From Vicia villosa (taxonomy: Eukaryota > Streptophyta > Magnoliopsida > Fabales > Fabaceae), in assembly GCF_029867415.1 (NCBI RefSeq), contig NC_081183.1, positions 50,361,133-50,425,132 of the forward strand: a stretch of 64,000 nucleotides of DNA. The letters run 5' to 3'. The notes below the pieces were generated by a model. That model worked only from the letters and a program-made list of their open reading frames with translations. It was not told where the DNA came from and made no database searches. This document shows, piece by piece, positions 46,342-57,900 of this stretch (position 1 is its first letter; each line of letters begins with the position of its first letter). A program made the translations under genes and the position numbers.

Positions 46342-47181
46342 ATTTCGACATAAACCTCTATTTCTTGATGAATCATATCATGGAACAGAGCTACCATTGC
46401 ATGCTGATATGTTGCTCCTGCATTCTTTAAACCAAAGGGCATTACTTTGTAACAAAAGGTTCCCCAGGGTGTTGTGAAGGTTGTTTTTTCCATGTCTTCG
46501 GGCGCCATCTTGATTTGATTGTACCCTGAGAATCCATCCATAAAGGAGAATACCTTGCATTGTGCAGTATTGTCAACCAGTACATCGATGTGAGGTAAAG
46601 GGAAATCATCTTTGGGGCTTGCCCGATTCAGATCTCTGTAGTCTACACACATTCTGACCTTCCCGTCTTTTTTAGGTACAGGCACGATGTTAGCTATCCA
46701 TGGAGGATAACTTACAACTTTCAGAAAGCCAGCATTGAATTGCTTTTCAACCTCGTCTTTGATCTTCTTGGACATATCGGGCCTACTTCTTCGCAGCTTC
46801 TACTTAACTGGAGTGCTACCTTCTTTGATCGGCAGGCGATGAACCACAATATCCGTGTCAAGGCCGGGCATATCTTCATAGGACCAGGCGAATATCTCAA
46901 CGTAGTCTTGTAACATTTGAATCAGTCTTTGCTTGACACTGTCTTCTAGATCAGCCCCTATCTTGACTTCTTTCTTTTCTTCGTCACTGCCCAAGTTGAT
47001 AATTTCAATTGGCTCTTCATGCGGCTGTACAGTCTTTTCCTCTTGTTCTAACAGCCTTGCAAGTTCCCTTGGTACTTCATAATCTTCGTCACTTTCATCC
47101 TCAGTTTGGTAGATCGGATTTTCAAAGTCATGACTGGCAATAGCAGAATCGTTATCAACAGGATCCAGAGTGAATGTGAAT
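46338..47181 (-). pseudogene. pol: Element I reverse transcriptase
   Basis: After the candidate intron the frame reads an acidic linker (DESDEDYEVPRELARLLEQEE) and then the RT start (YVEIFAWSYEDMPGLD, VHRLPIK). TAG at 46800-46802 replaces what context suggests was a Gln codon. RT continues with IVPVPKKDGKVRMCVDYRDLNRASP, FMDGFSGYNQI (catalytic Asp) and VMPFGLKNAGATYQ. At 46344-46352 only YV and one changed codon remain of YVDD, followed by TGA: one base is missing inside the active site. Confidence 0.88.
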
Positions 47182-47446
47182 CTGCATTTATTATGTGGGT
47201 GTGTGTAAGAACACATAGCTATTTGAAAAATGAATAAAGCAAAGAAAGAAAAAGGATCACAAAATTTGAATATGCAAACGTCCCATGATTTTATTGAATG
47301 AACATGATCATGATATGACAAACCCTTATAAAAAGGACCAGTGTGCTTCGGGCAAGGCACATGGCTTCTAAGTTCATTGTTCGATAGTACAGGAACCATT
47401 TTTATCTTTGAACATATAAACAACGAAAACAGGAAATTGCATTTAC
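47182..47446 (-). other. Candidate intron between protease and RT of element I
   Basis: On the minus strand GTAAAT begins at 47446, inside the stop of the protease frame, and a pyrimidine-rich region leads to TGCAG at 47182. Removing these 265 bp removes the stop and joins the protease frame to the RT frame in phase. An intron at this place is established for Ogre elements, which supports both the call and the lineage. Confidence 0.65.
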
Positions 47447-48981
47447 TCCTGATCAAAGGAGATCACATCCTCAGCTTCCCAGTTGTTCCATCCATTGTTG
47501 TGAGCAGGGAGTATCCAGCTGCTCCAGTTGCAGTTGTCTTCTTCGTCTTCCACAACATTGATTTCTTTAGTGGGGAAATGAGTTGTTGATCCTTCAGGAT
47601 AAGCAAGATACTCTGCTGGATACGAGAGCCCAGGCTGAGATACCTCTGTTGGCTGAGCGAGGTACCCGATAAGATCGTCCCATCCAGTTGGAATGATGTC
47701 TCTGAGGGAGACTTGTGCATTCTGGGGAGCAGTGTATTGTGTCAGGAAATCATCCTCGTTATTTGGTGTTTCCCAGACTTCTTCAGGAGTGACAGGGCTT
47801 GTGAATGTCATATTGTCTTCAAAATGATTGTCCCATCCAGTTGGGGTGATGTATTCAATAGCGATCTGCGAGCTCAGGGGAGCAGAATACTTCACCATAA
47901 AGTCATACTTGCCACTTGGTTCTCCTAGTGTATCCCAAACTTCTTTTGGACTAGGTGGACTTTGGTATTGCTCAGCGATGGAACTTGTGAAACTTTTGCA
48001 ATCTTCAAACTGATCACCCCATCCAGTTGGGGTAATGTCTTCCATGGCAATAAAAGAACTCTGGGGTGCAGTGTACTTTACTAGAAAATCATACCCGCCG
48101 CTTGGTTCTCCCAAAGTATCCCAAACTTCCATGGAAACAGGTGGAATTTCATTTGGATATTGCTGAATAATATGATTCAAAAACACTCCATCATCTTCAA
48201 TAGCATTCACTCCTTGGCTGATGAAATGTGACATTAATCCTCCAGAACGAGGACTTTGATCATTCTTTTGAGTTCCATTAGCATAGCCCAGACCTAGCTT
48301 ATCGAACTTGTAAGGTACATCGAGGAGCTGTCCCCATACTGTGCAACCACCTTCTTCGATCACAGCTTTGGCATCTTTGAGGGAAGCCATTGTTGGAGTT
48401 ATTTTTGTAGCAGGAGTAGCAGAAATATGTTTGGTAGTAGAGACATCTGGAGGGACCATCTCAAAATATTGGCAGGGAGTTTCGATGAATTCTCCATCCA
48501 TCTCAACATACTTGGAGTTGCTCAGGTGGCTAACCACATACTCTTCTTCGCCATAAACTGTGACGACCTTGCCTTTTACCGGATACTTTAACTTCTGATG
48601 CAGGGTAGAAGTTACAGCGCTTGCCTCATGTATCCAAGGGCGTCCTAGTAAACAGGAGTATGCAAGGTGAATTTCCATTACGTAAAAGGTAGAATCAAAG
48701 ATCTGAGAGCCCACTCTGATTGGGAGCTTCACTTTTCCGTACACTGTTCTTGTTGACCCGTCGAAGGCTCTTACCACAACATCGCTTGGTTGTAACACAA
48801 CTCCTTCGAAGTCAAGTTTTTCCAGTACTGCTTTTGGTAACACGTTCAAAGAGGAACCGTTATCTACCAGCACATGAGACAAAGTGGTGTCGTTACATTC
48901 AATGGAGATGTGCAGGGCTTTATTGTGATTTTTCCCAGCAGGGGTTAAATCAGCATCAGAGAAACCGAGACCGTTATTCAC
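47443..48981 (-). pseudogene. pol: Element I aspartic protease and repeat-bearing linker
   Basis: A 512-codon open frame. The protease site is VLVDNGSSLNVLP (about residues 37-49), the Asn-containing form usual in Ogre-type elements, followed by YSCLLGRPWIHEA and STLHQKLKYP. After IEEGGCTVWGQLL comes a linker with three tandem copies of an ~50-60-residue unit (EVWDTLGEPSG...ITPTGW) at about 285-335, 347-395 and 401-437, then an acidic Trp-rich end. The frame is intact, but upstream sequence to gag is broken (48982-49355). The frame ends at the candidate intron donor. Confidence 0.85.
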
Positions 48982-49355
48982 TGTTAGTTTGGCAACACAA
49001 TTTTCAAATTGATCGACTGAAATCTACTGTGGTACATGTGCAGCTTTCAGGAGTTTCTGAATATTTTAGCAGAGACAACATTGAGATTTTTGAAGCAGTG
49101 TGCCCCAGTTGTTCGACAATATTGTAATCACTTTTGCAGATGAATTTCAATATTTCCTCCATTTCTTGCTTCGACGGATCTTCAACAGTGACTTCCACCG
49201 GTACTTGAACTGGTTCAACTAGCGGCTCTTTGCCTGGACTGGATTAGTAGCAACATTTGGAGAAATTTCTGGTGAAAAGATCCTTCCGCTTCTCGTAATC
49301 TTACTAGTACCCACAATATTATCAAAAGTTGGAGTAGTAAAATTCATGGCCTCTT
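48982..49355 (-). pseudogene. Element I gag-protease junction, broken
   Basis: Minus-strand frames read PTFDNIVGTSKITRSGRIFSPE just inside the J insertion, then a 64-codon frame (MEEILKFICKSDYNIVEQLGHTASK), then SCTCTTVDFSRSI and a frame change into the protease ORF. The first segment continues the gag frame on the other side of J. There are at least two frame shifts. No catalytic residues lie here. Confidence 0.7.
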
Positions 49356-49939
49356 TGTTAGAACAAGATTTGTTCTGATCAATATTCTTAGTTTTGATGA
49401 TAACAAGGATATGAATTTTGTGTGAAATAATGTGGTACTCTAATACATTGCAATTTCCTTTTCAGGAAATATATAAAGAGTATGCACAAATCAGCGCTCA
49501 GAAGCTTTGACTCAGAAGGTTCAGCATGCAACATCAGAACATGGTCTGGCAAGACATCAGAAGATGGTCAAGGCAGAATCAGAACATGGGTCTATGGAAG
49601 CATCAGAAGAACTTGAGATCAGAAGCAGAAGCACTGAAGTTCTCATGGTACCACGCTCAGAAGCACTTCAAGGTCAAAAGACAAGAAGATGCTATGCACC
49701 AAGCTGTTTGACTCTGATGATATTCAAACGTCGTATACACAAACATCAGATCAGAAGAAAGTACAAGTGGCAGGCTACGCTGACTGACATAAGGAACGTT
49801 GGAAGCTATTAAAGGCAACGTCAGTAGACACACCGTGAACAAGGCTCGAGGTAGTTGACAAAAGCGTGAAACATTAAATGCACTGCTGTACGGAATACGC
49901 AAGCATTAAATGCTCCCAACGGTCATCTTCTCAAGTGCC

Positions 49940-49947
49940 TATAAATA
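49940..49947 (+). promoter_or_regulatory. TATA box of 5' LTR J
   Basis: TATAAATA, conserved at 58996-59003 in the 3' LTR. It lies about 585 bp into the LTR. Confidence 0.75.
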
Positions 49948-50187
49948 TGAAGTTCTGATGAGTAGCAAGGTTACCAATTCTGAATGAACTTATTCGGAAA
50001 AACTTGCTGAAACGCTGTTCAACTCAAAGCTCAGAAACTTCATCTTCATCAAAGCTCACTACATTGCTGTTGTAATATATTAGTGAGATTAAGCTTAACA
50101 TTAAGAGAAATATCACAGTTGTGATTATAGCTTTTCAGAAGCATTTGTAATACTCTTAGAATTGATTACATTAATTTGTAAGTAACT

Positions 50188-50374
50188 AGAGTGATCAAGT
50201 TTTGATCAGGATACTCTAGGAAGTCTTAGCTTGTGTCTAAGCAGTTGTAATTAGAGTGATTACGTGGTGGTCAGGATACTCTAAGAAAGTCTTAGCTTGT
50301 GTCTAAGCATTTGTTCCTAGAGTGATCAGGTTGTGATCAGGATACTCTAGAAGACTTAGTCGTGGGCTAAGTGG
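50188..50374 (+). repeat. Three ~65-bp tandem repeats in LTR J
   Basis: Units begin AGAGTGAT at 50188, 50253 and 50319. Each contains GATCAGGATACTCTA or GGTCAGGATACTCTA and CTTAG...CTAAG. The same array is in the 3' LTR at about 59243-59430. Confidence 0.9.
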
Positions 50375-50570
50375 AAAACCATTGTAATCTGTTGCAATTA
50401 GTGGATTAAATCCTCAGGTGAGGTAAATCACCCCGTGGGGGTGGACTGGAGTAGTTTAGTTAACAACGAACCAGGATAAAAATAACTGTGCAAATTGTTT
50501 TTATCATTCAAGTTTTTAGACTACACTTATTCAAACCCCCCCCTTTCTAAGTGTTTTTCTATCCTTCAAT

Positions 50571-50582
50571 TGGCATCAGAGC
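50571..50582 (+). other. Primer binding site of element J
   Basis: TGGCATCAGAGC follows the LTR by 2 bp. It differs at one base from the initiator-Met tRNA site used by most copia elements. Confidence 0.75.
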
Positions 50583-50654
50583 GCCGGCTCTAAGGTTCAA
50601 GCACTTAACCGTGTTTAGAAAAGATTCAGGAAGAGAAAAACGCTTCAGTAAAAG

Positions 50655-52553
50655 ATGGCTGGTGAAATTCCAACAAATACATCTGCATCTACATCTGGCT
50701 CTGCTGAGCAATACAATGGTAACAATGGTTATACTAGACCACCAGTATTTGATGGTGAAAACTTTGAATACTGGAAAGATAAACTGGAAAGTTACTTTCT
50801 TGGTATAGATGGTGAATTATGGGATCTTCTGATGGATGGTTACAAACATCCAGTGAAAGCCAGTGGCGTAAGGCTTACAAGGCAAGAAATGGATGATGAT
50901 CAGAAGAAGCTTTTCAAGAATCATCATAAATGTAGGACTGTTTTGCTGAATGCTATCTCTCATGCTGAGCATGAGAAGATATCTAACAGGGAAACTGCCC
51001 ATGATATATATGAGTCATTGAAAATGACCCATGAGGGAAATGCTCAAGTCAAGGAGACTAAAGCTCTTGCTCTAATCCAGAAATATGAATCCTTCAAGAT
51101 GGAGGATGATGAAGATATTGAGAAGATGTTCTCATGATTTCAAACTCTAACTGCTGGATTAAGAGTTCTGGATAAAGGATACACCAAGGCTGATCATGTA
51201 AAGAAGATTATCAGAAGCCTACCCAGAAGATGGGGTCCAATGGTAACAGCATTCAAGATTGCAAAGAATCTGAATGAAGTTTCTTTGGAAGAGCTTATCA
51301 GTGCCTTGAGAAGCCATGAAATAGAGCTGGATGCAAACGAGCCTCAGAAGAAAGGTAAGTCTATTGCATTAAAATCTAATGTTAAAAAATGCACTAACGC
51401 TTTTCAGGCTAGAGAAGAAGATCCTGAAGAATCAGAATCTGAAGAAGAAGATGAACTGTCCATGATCTCCAGAAGGGTAAACCAACTCTGGAAGAGCAAG
51501 CAAAGGAAGTTCAGAGGCTTCAGAAGTTCAAAGAGATTTGAACGAGGAGAATCTTCTGACAGAAGATCTGACAAGAAGAAGGCTGTCTGCTATGAGTGCA
51601 ATGAGCCTGGACATTACAAGAACGAGTGTCCAAAACTTCAGAAGGAGAATCCCAAGAAGTAGTTTCATAAGAAGAAAGGTCTCATGGCAACATGGGATGA
51701 TTCTGAATCAGAATCAGAATCAGACTCTGAAGAAGAGCAAGCCAACTTCGCGCTAATGGCTACAGAAGATGATGGATCAGAATCTACATCAGAATCAGAT
51801 TCTGAAGAGGTATTTTCTGAACTATCTAGAGAAGAGTTAGTTTCCAGTTTAACAGAACTTCTGGAACTCAAGGCTCATCTTAGTATCAAATATAAAAAGC
51901 TGAAAAAGCAGTTTGAATTTGAAACTAAGAAGCTGGAATTGGAAAATTCTGAACTGAAGGAAAAAGTTTTAAATCTATCCAAAGATAGTGGATCTCCTTC
52001 TGAAACAGAAAAATCCATTCCTAGCATGAATCATATTCTGAAAGAATATGACTCGAGCTTCAGAAAGTTCTTATCTAGAAGTATTGGCAGAAGTCATCTT
52101 GCTTCTATGATATATGGTATTTCTGGAAACAGAAGGTTAGGTTTTGGCTATGAGGGTGATACCTCACATAAATTTGAACCTGTTGATGATCTGAAGATCA
52201 CATACAAGCCATTGTATGATCAGTTCAAATATGGCCATGCTCATGATATTAGGCTCACTTCACATGCACAGAAGTTTAACACTGTTCACACCAAGGAGCA
52301 TGTGACACATCCTAAGAAATATCATGCTGTTCCTCCTGTTAAATATTTTGCTAAAGCCAAGTTCAATCAAAACTTGAGGAGAACTAACAAGAAAGGACCC
52401 AAGAAATTGTGGGTACCTAAGGAGAAGATAATTTCTGTTGCAAATATCCTTGGCGGCAAAGAGGACAAAAAGCAAAATGTCATGGTACCTGGACTCTGGG
52501 TGCTCGCGACACATGACGGGAAGAAGGTCTACATTCCAAGACCTGGTGCTTAA
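50655..52553 (+). pseudogene. gag: SIRE-type gag of element J
   Basis: The ATG at 50655 has a good start context (AAAAGATGG). The capsid part reads PPVFDGENFEYWKDKLESYF, WDLLMDGY and KETKALALIQKYESFKM. TGA at 51135 interrupts it in frame, then GLRVLDKGYTKADHVKKIIRSLP and SLEELISALRSHE follow. An intact CX2CX4HX4C knuckle (CYECNEPGHYKNEC) is at 51588-51629. TAG at 51660 is a second nonsense codon. The rest is Ser/Glu/Asp-rich with coiled-coil character (51684-52000) and basic towards the end. The frame runs on to 52553 but useful gag ends where pol starts in another frame near 52440. Confidence 0.9.
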
Positions 52554-55500
52554 ACCAGGTGGAGAAGTCAAGTTTGGAGGAGATCAGAAGGGCAAAATCA
52601 TTGGCTCTGGAACCATAAGTCTTGGTAACTCTCCTTCCATAACTAATGTACTTCTTGTAGAAGGATTAACGCATAACTTATTGTCCATAAGTCAATTAAG
52701 TGACAATGGTTATGATATAATCTTCAATCAAAAGTCTTGCAAGGCTGTAAGTCAGAAGGATGGCTCAATCCTATTTACAGGCAAGAGGAAGAACAACATT
52801 TATAAGATTGATCTTTCTGATCTTGAGAAGCAGAAGGTGACTTGTCTTATGTCTGTTTCTGAGGAGCAATGGGTCTGGCACAGAAGATTAGGTCATGCTA
52901 GTTTGAGAAAGATTTCTCAGAATAACAAACTAAATCTGGTCAGAGGACTCCCAAATCTGAAATACAAATCAGATACTCTTTGTGAAGCATGTCAGAAGGG
53001 CAAGTTCTCAAAACCTGCATTCAAGTCTAAGAATGTTGTGTCTACCTCAAGGCCGTTAGAACTCTTGCACATTGATCTGTTTGGCCCAGTCAAAATAGCA
53101 TCTGTCAGAGGGAAGAAATATGGATTAGTCATTGTAGATGATTATAGCCGCTGGACATGGGTAAAGTTCTTGAAACACAAGGATGAGTCTCATTCAGTGT
53201 TCTTTGAATTCCGCACTCAGATCCAATCTGAGAAAGAGTGCAAAATCATAAAGGTTAGAAGTGATCATGGTGGTGAATTTGAGAACAAATTCTTTGAGGA
53301 GTTCTTCAAAGAAAATGGTATTGCCCATGATTTCTCTTGTCCTAGAACTCCACAGCAAAATGGAGTTGTAGAGCGAAAGAATAGGACTCTACAAGAAATG
53401 GCCAGAACCATGATCAATGAAACCAATATGGCTAAGCATTTCTGGGCAGAAGCAATAAACACTGCGTGTTATATTCAGAATAGAATCTCTATCAGACCTA
53501 TTCTAAATAAGCATCCTTATGAATTGTGGAAGAACAGAAAGCCCAACATTTCATATTTCCATCCTTTTGGATGTGTATGTTTTATTCTGAATACTAAAGA
53601 TCATCTTGATAAGTTTGATTCTAAAGCACAAAAGTGTTTCCTTCTTGGATATTCTGAACGCTCTAAAGGCTACAGAGTATACAATACTGAAACATTGATT
53701 GTAGAAGAATCAATCAATATCAGGTTTGATGATAAGCTTGGTCTTGAAAAACCAAAGCAGTTTGAGAATTTTGCAGATTTTGATATTGATATATCAGAAG
53801 CAGTAGAACCAAGAAGCAAAGCTGCAGAAGCTGATAGTCTCAGAAGCAATGGATCAGAAGATCAAGTTGCTGCATCTTTAGAGAATCTCAGGATTTCTGA
53901 AGAGCCAACAGTCAGAAGATCACCTAGACTTGCTTCAGCTCATTCAGAAGATGTGATCATTGGGAAGAAAGATGATCCCATCAGAACAAGGGCATTCATT
54001 AAGAACAATGCAGAATGTCAATTAGGTCTTATTTCTTTGATCGAGCCAACTTCTGTTGATCAAGCTCTAGAAGATCCAGACTGGATAATTGCCATGCAAG
54101 AAGAACTCAATCAGTTTACAAGGAATGATGTATGGGACTTGGTTCCTAGACCAAAAGGATTTAACATCATCGGCACTAAGTGGGTATTCAGAAACAAGCT
54201 AAGCGAGAAGGGAGAAGTGGTAAGAAACAAAGCCAGACTGGTTGCTCAAGGTTATAGTCAGCAAGAAGGGATTGACTACACAGAAACCTTTGCACCAGTG
54301 GCCAGGTTAGAATCTATTCGTCTATTAATTTCTTTTGCCACTCAACATAACATCACTCTTTATCAGATGGATGTCAAGAGTGCCTTCTTAAATGGTTATA
54401 TAGATGAAGAAGTTTATGTCCATCAACCTCCTGGTTTTGAAGACTCCAAGTCTCCGAATCATGTTTTTAAATTAAAGAAATCATTATACGGATTGAAGCA
54501 AGCTCCTAGAGCTTGGTATGAACGTTTAATTTCTTTCCTTCTGGAAAATGGTTTCACTAGAGGAAAAGTGGACACTACTCTCTTTTGTAAAACCTTTAAA
54601 AAGGATATTTTAATATGTCAAATATATGTTGATGATATCATCTTTGGAACATCTAATGATACACTTGGAAAGGAGTTTGCTGAGTCTATGCAGGCTGAAT
54701 TTGAAATGAGCATGATGGGAGAACTCAAGTATTTCCTTGGGATTCAAATCAACCAAACTTCTGATGGAACCTATGTTCATCAAACGAAGTATGTGAAAGA
54801 ACTTCTGAAGAAGTTTAATCTTTCTGAAAGTAAAGAAGCCAAAACTCCTATGCATCCAACATGTGTCCTAGGTAAGGATGAGGTAAGTAAGAAGGTAGAT
54901 CAGAAGTTGTACAGAGGTATGATTGGATCTCTTCTATATCTAACTGCTTCTAGACCTGACATTCTCTTCAGTGTTTGTTTGTGTGCTAGATTCCAATCAG
55001 ATCCGAGAGAATCTCATTTAACTACGGTTAAGAGAATTCTGAGGTATCTGAAAGGTACTACTAATGTTGGTTTAGTTTACAGAAGATCCAAAGATTACAA
55101 CTTAGTAGGATTCTGTGATGCTGACTATGCTGGAGATAGAATATAAAGGAAGAGTACTTCTGGAAGTTGTCAATTTCTTGGAAGTCACCTGATCTCATGG
55201 TACAGCAAGAAGCAAGCTACTATTGCCCTCTCAACAACAGAAGCAGAATATGTTGCTGCTGCTGGTTGTAGCACACAAATGCTCTGGATGAGAAGTCAGC
55301 TAGAAGATTATCAGATATATGAGAGTAACATTCCTATTTTCTGTGATAATACTTCTGCTATATGTTTATCTAAGAATCCTACCTTACATTCAAAAGCTAA
55401 ACATATTGAGATTAAACATCATTTCATTAGGGACTATGTTCAGAAGGGTGTTATATCTTTAAACTTTGTGGATACAGACCATCAATGGGCAGATATCTTT

Positions 55501-55572
55501 ACAAAACCCCTTGCTGAAGATAGGTTTAAGTTTATTCTGAAGAATATCAGTATGGATTTATGCCCAGAATGA
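52438..55572 (+). pseudogene. pol: SIRE-type pol of element J
   Basis: A 902-codon frame (52438-55146) is +1 relative to gag. Order: protease WYLDSGCSRHM (Asp about 19), GAG-pre-integrase WVWHRRLGHAS, zinc CEACQKGKFSK, integrase Asp about 213 (LLHIDLFGP), Asp 276 (RSDHGGEF) and Glu 312 (NGVVERKN), then RT (WVFRNKLSEKGEV, QMDVKSAFLNG, YGLKQAPRAWY, IYVDDIIFG near residue 730) and RNase H (FCDADYAGD). TAA at 55144-55146 cuts RNase H. The same frame continues to 55572 with STTEAEYVAAAG and FCDNTSAICLSKNP. This is the least damaged pol in the window. Confidence 0.94.
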
Positions 55573-56029
55573 GAAGATGAGAAGATCTTATGTATGAGTA
55601 TCTTCTGAAATGAGATTGGATTAGTATTTTATAAGAAGTTCTGATTGTAATCAATTAGAAGTAGTGATTCTGTTATTACTAACGTTTCATTGTCTAAGTT
55701 GACTCAAAATCTCTTTAAAAGTAAAACAGCTGTAACTGGCTATCCAGATGGTAAACACGTGTTCACTAATTCTGGACAAGCGTGCGTGCAGTTGAGGGGA
55801 CGCCTACTTAGGTAATTGTGCTAATCACTTCTTTTGTCATTATTATCTCTCCTCACGTCATGTAACATTAAATGCTATCCATCATTTCCTTTTATTTCTC
55901 TTTCTTTTAATACTCTTCAAATGTTTCTTTTCCCTCTTATATTTCTCTCTCTTTCATTCAATTTCTTTTTCGCTCTCTCTCTTTGCATTCATATCATAAA
56001 CCCTAGCAGTTTTCACTATTTGCAACTTC

Positions 56030-57259
56030 ATGAATCCCTCGTCAAGTTCTGCAAATCAAGAAACTGATCGTAAACAAAAGAGAAAGGCAACTGATGAACC
56101 AGAAAACAAACCAAAAAGAGTAAGGATCACCTATGACCCTCTCAAGGTGAATCCCTTTGAAGCTATGATGTCTGGAAACTACTCTAGACGTGTGTATCAA
56201 CCCCTTGATGGTATCCCTCAATCACCTCCCTCTTCATAAACTTCCACCACCTCTTCCTCTTCTTTCACTTCTCTGGAACCACCATCTTCACCATCTGATA
56301 TCCGTTCTCCTGCAACCCATCCCACAAATATCTCCTCACCGCTCTCACACCCTTTTCCCACCAGAATACCTAACCCCTACAGTTTTGTGTTTCCTGACTC
56401 CAGATTCACAGTCAACCCTCCAACACCTACCACTCATTCTTCTCTAGAGCTTTTACACTCAGATGTAAATAGCTGGTTGGAGATTCTGGGTGCTGCTCAC
56501 CTTAATCATCTGGATGAGTATGCTACCTGCAACCTCTGGGAAGCCTTTCGCCAGGATTTTCTGGTTAGGGCTACGGACGTCCAGAGAATGATCATGACTG
56601 AAGCACTTGGGGCTCGCGGTCTTCGCTTGGAAGTTGGTGAAAGCAGCTATCACCATCTCACCAGGAACAAAAGAGTTCTTGAAGAGAGGATACCTGCAGA
56701 TGAGATGGTAGAAGAAAATCTCTGCAGAGACATCGTGGTATGGAGACCAAGGTATCTTGTGCTGACTGGAGATTTTCAATGGTTGTTTGATTGGTTCAGA
56801 ATGAACCCTTCTGAAAGTGCTCCTCACATGGTCTTTCCGGAAGTGGTTTATCCTGCTGAAGTTGCTGGTCCTACTCCTCCAACAAACCTTGCAGCTATTC
56901 TTCAGGCGTTGGAAGTTGGAGCTTCTGAGTTGCCTGTACCAGAATATGCTGAGGCTGCTCCTGAGTCAGACTCTGATGTTGAGATGGAAGGTACAGAAGC
57001 TGAAGACCTTCCAGAAGATCGTCCTGCTGAGATTGTTGTCCCTATTGGCAAAAAATCTGGTGCTTCTTCTTCTGGTGTACCCTCAGCTCTAATGGAGACC
57101 TTGGAAGCTCTGCATCAGAATCAAGCTATGCTGGCTTCTCGTTTGGACGCGCAAGAAGCAGCCAACACTGAGTTTCGCTCCTTCATGGCAAGGCAAACTA
57201 CAAGCACTGACGGGGTTCATGACATTCTGGCGCAGATTTTGTCTAAGCTAGGGTCTTAG
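56030..57259 (+). pseudogene. Third ORF (env-like position) of element J
   Basis: SIRE-type copia elements carry an extra ORF after pol, often called env-like. Here the ATG at 56030 opens a frame with a basic segment (RKQKRKATDEPENKPKRVRI), a stop TAA at 56237-56239, then in the same frame a Ser/Pro/Thr-rich stretch and a 290-codon part (56387-57259). That part has a compact domain around NSWLEILGAAHLNHLDEY, an acidic stretch (ESDSDVEMEGTEAEDLPED), and a C-terminal heptad-like helix (LMETLEALHQNQAMLASRL). No clear signal peptide or membrane segment is visible, so an envelope function is not supported. Only one nonsense codon breaks it. Confidence 0.8.
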
Positions 57260-57900
57260 TCTTTGGTCTTTGTAGTTTTCTTTGTTTGATTGCATCTGTT
57301 ATTCTGCATACATCTTTTGTAATCCTGCTTGTTTAATCAATGAAAAGTTTAATTCTGTTTCTTTCCTTTGTCGTTTTCTACATCTGAATCTTTTATATTC
57401 TTTTTGATGTTATGACAAAAAGGAGGAGAAAATATATGATAAATGATTTGATTAAATATTATCAGTTACCGGGTAAAAAGGCCCCACATTACTAACAGAA
57501 CTTGTAAAGTTCTATGCTTTAAGTTGTGTTGTTGCAGGAATTGAAGATTCTCTTTAAAGATCAATATAAGAAGCAACAAGATGAATCAAGTTCTTGGATT
57601 CTTGAAGCAAGCTGAGTGCTATGAAGCTTCAGAATCAGAATCAGAAGCAAGAAGGAAGAATGTTCAGATATTCTGATGATAGAATATGATCTGAAACATT
57701 ATGTCTATTTGTTCTGATACATTCTATATGGCTCTGATACATATTATGTGTTCTAAAACATATTCTATGTTCTGACTCATTCATGCTGACTTTTGTCGTT
57801 TAGTTTTGTTCTGTAACATTTCCGGATGTAGAGATGCTCTGATGATGCTCTGGTACATTCAACAATGTTCTGATACAATCTAGCTTGAAGTGATGTAAGA
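57260..57900 (+). other. 3' UTR of element J, first part
   Basis: No coding signal. A purine block ACAAAAAGGAGGAGAAAA at about 57414-57431 resembles an internal polypurine tract. Repeated TTCTGA / GAATCAGAAGC words lead into the array that follows. Confidence 0.6.

Larger units (their letters stand above)
49356..50568 (+). mobile_element. 5' LTR of SIRE-type element J
   Basis: 1,213 bp from TGTTAGAACAAG to TATCCTTCA. The TATA box is at 49940-49947, and three ~65-bp repeats lie in the transcribed part (50188-50374). I counted about 27 substitutions by eye against the 3' LTR (roughly 2%). Confidence 0.95.

Noticed and set aside
49507..49902. ORFs in the J LTRs (also at 58581-58975)
   Set aside because: They are the same frames repeated in both LTRs, in the promoter-proximal region, upstream of the TATA box and without motifs.
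51665..51871. Ser/Asp-rich minus-strand ORF
   Set aside because: Reverse reading of the Ser/Glu-rich gag linker of J.
56459..56827. 122-codon minus-strand ORF opposite ORF3 of J
   Set aside because: Shadow of the sense frame. No motif.
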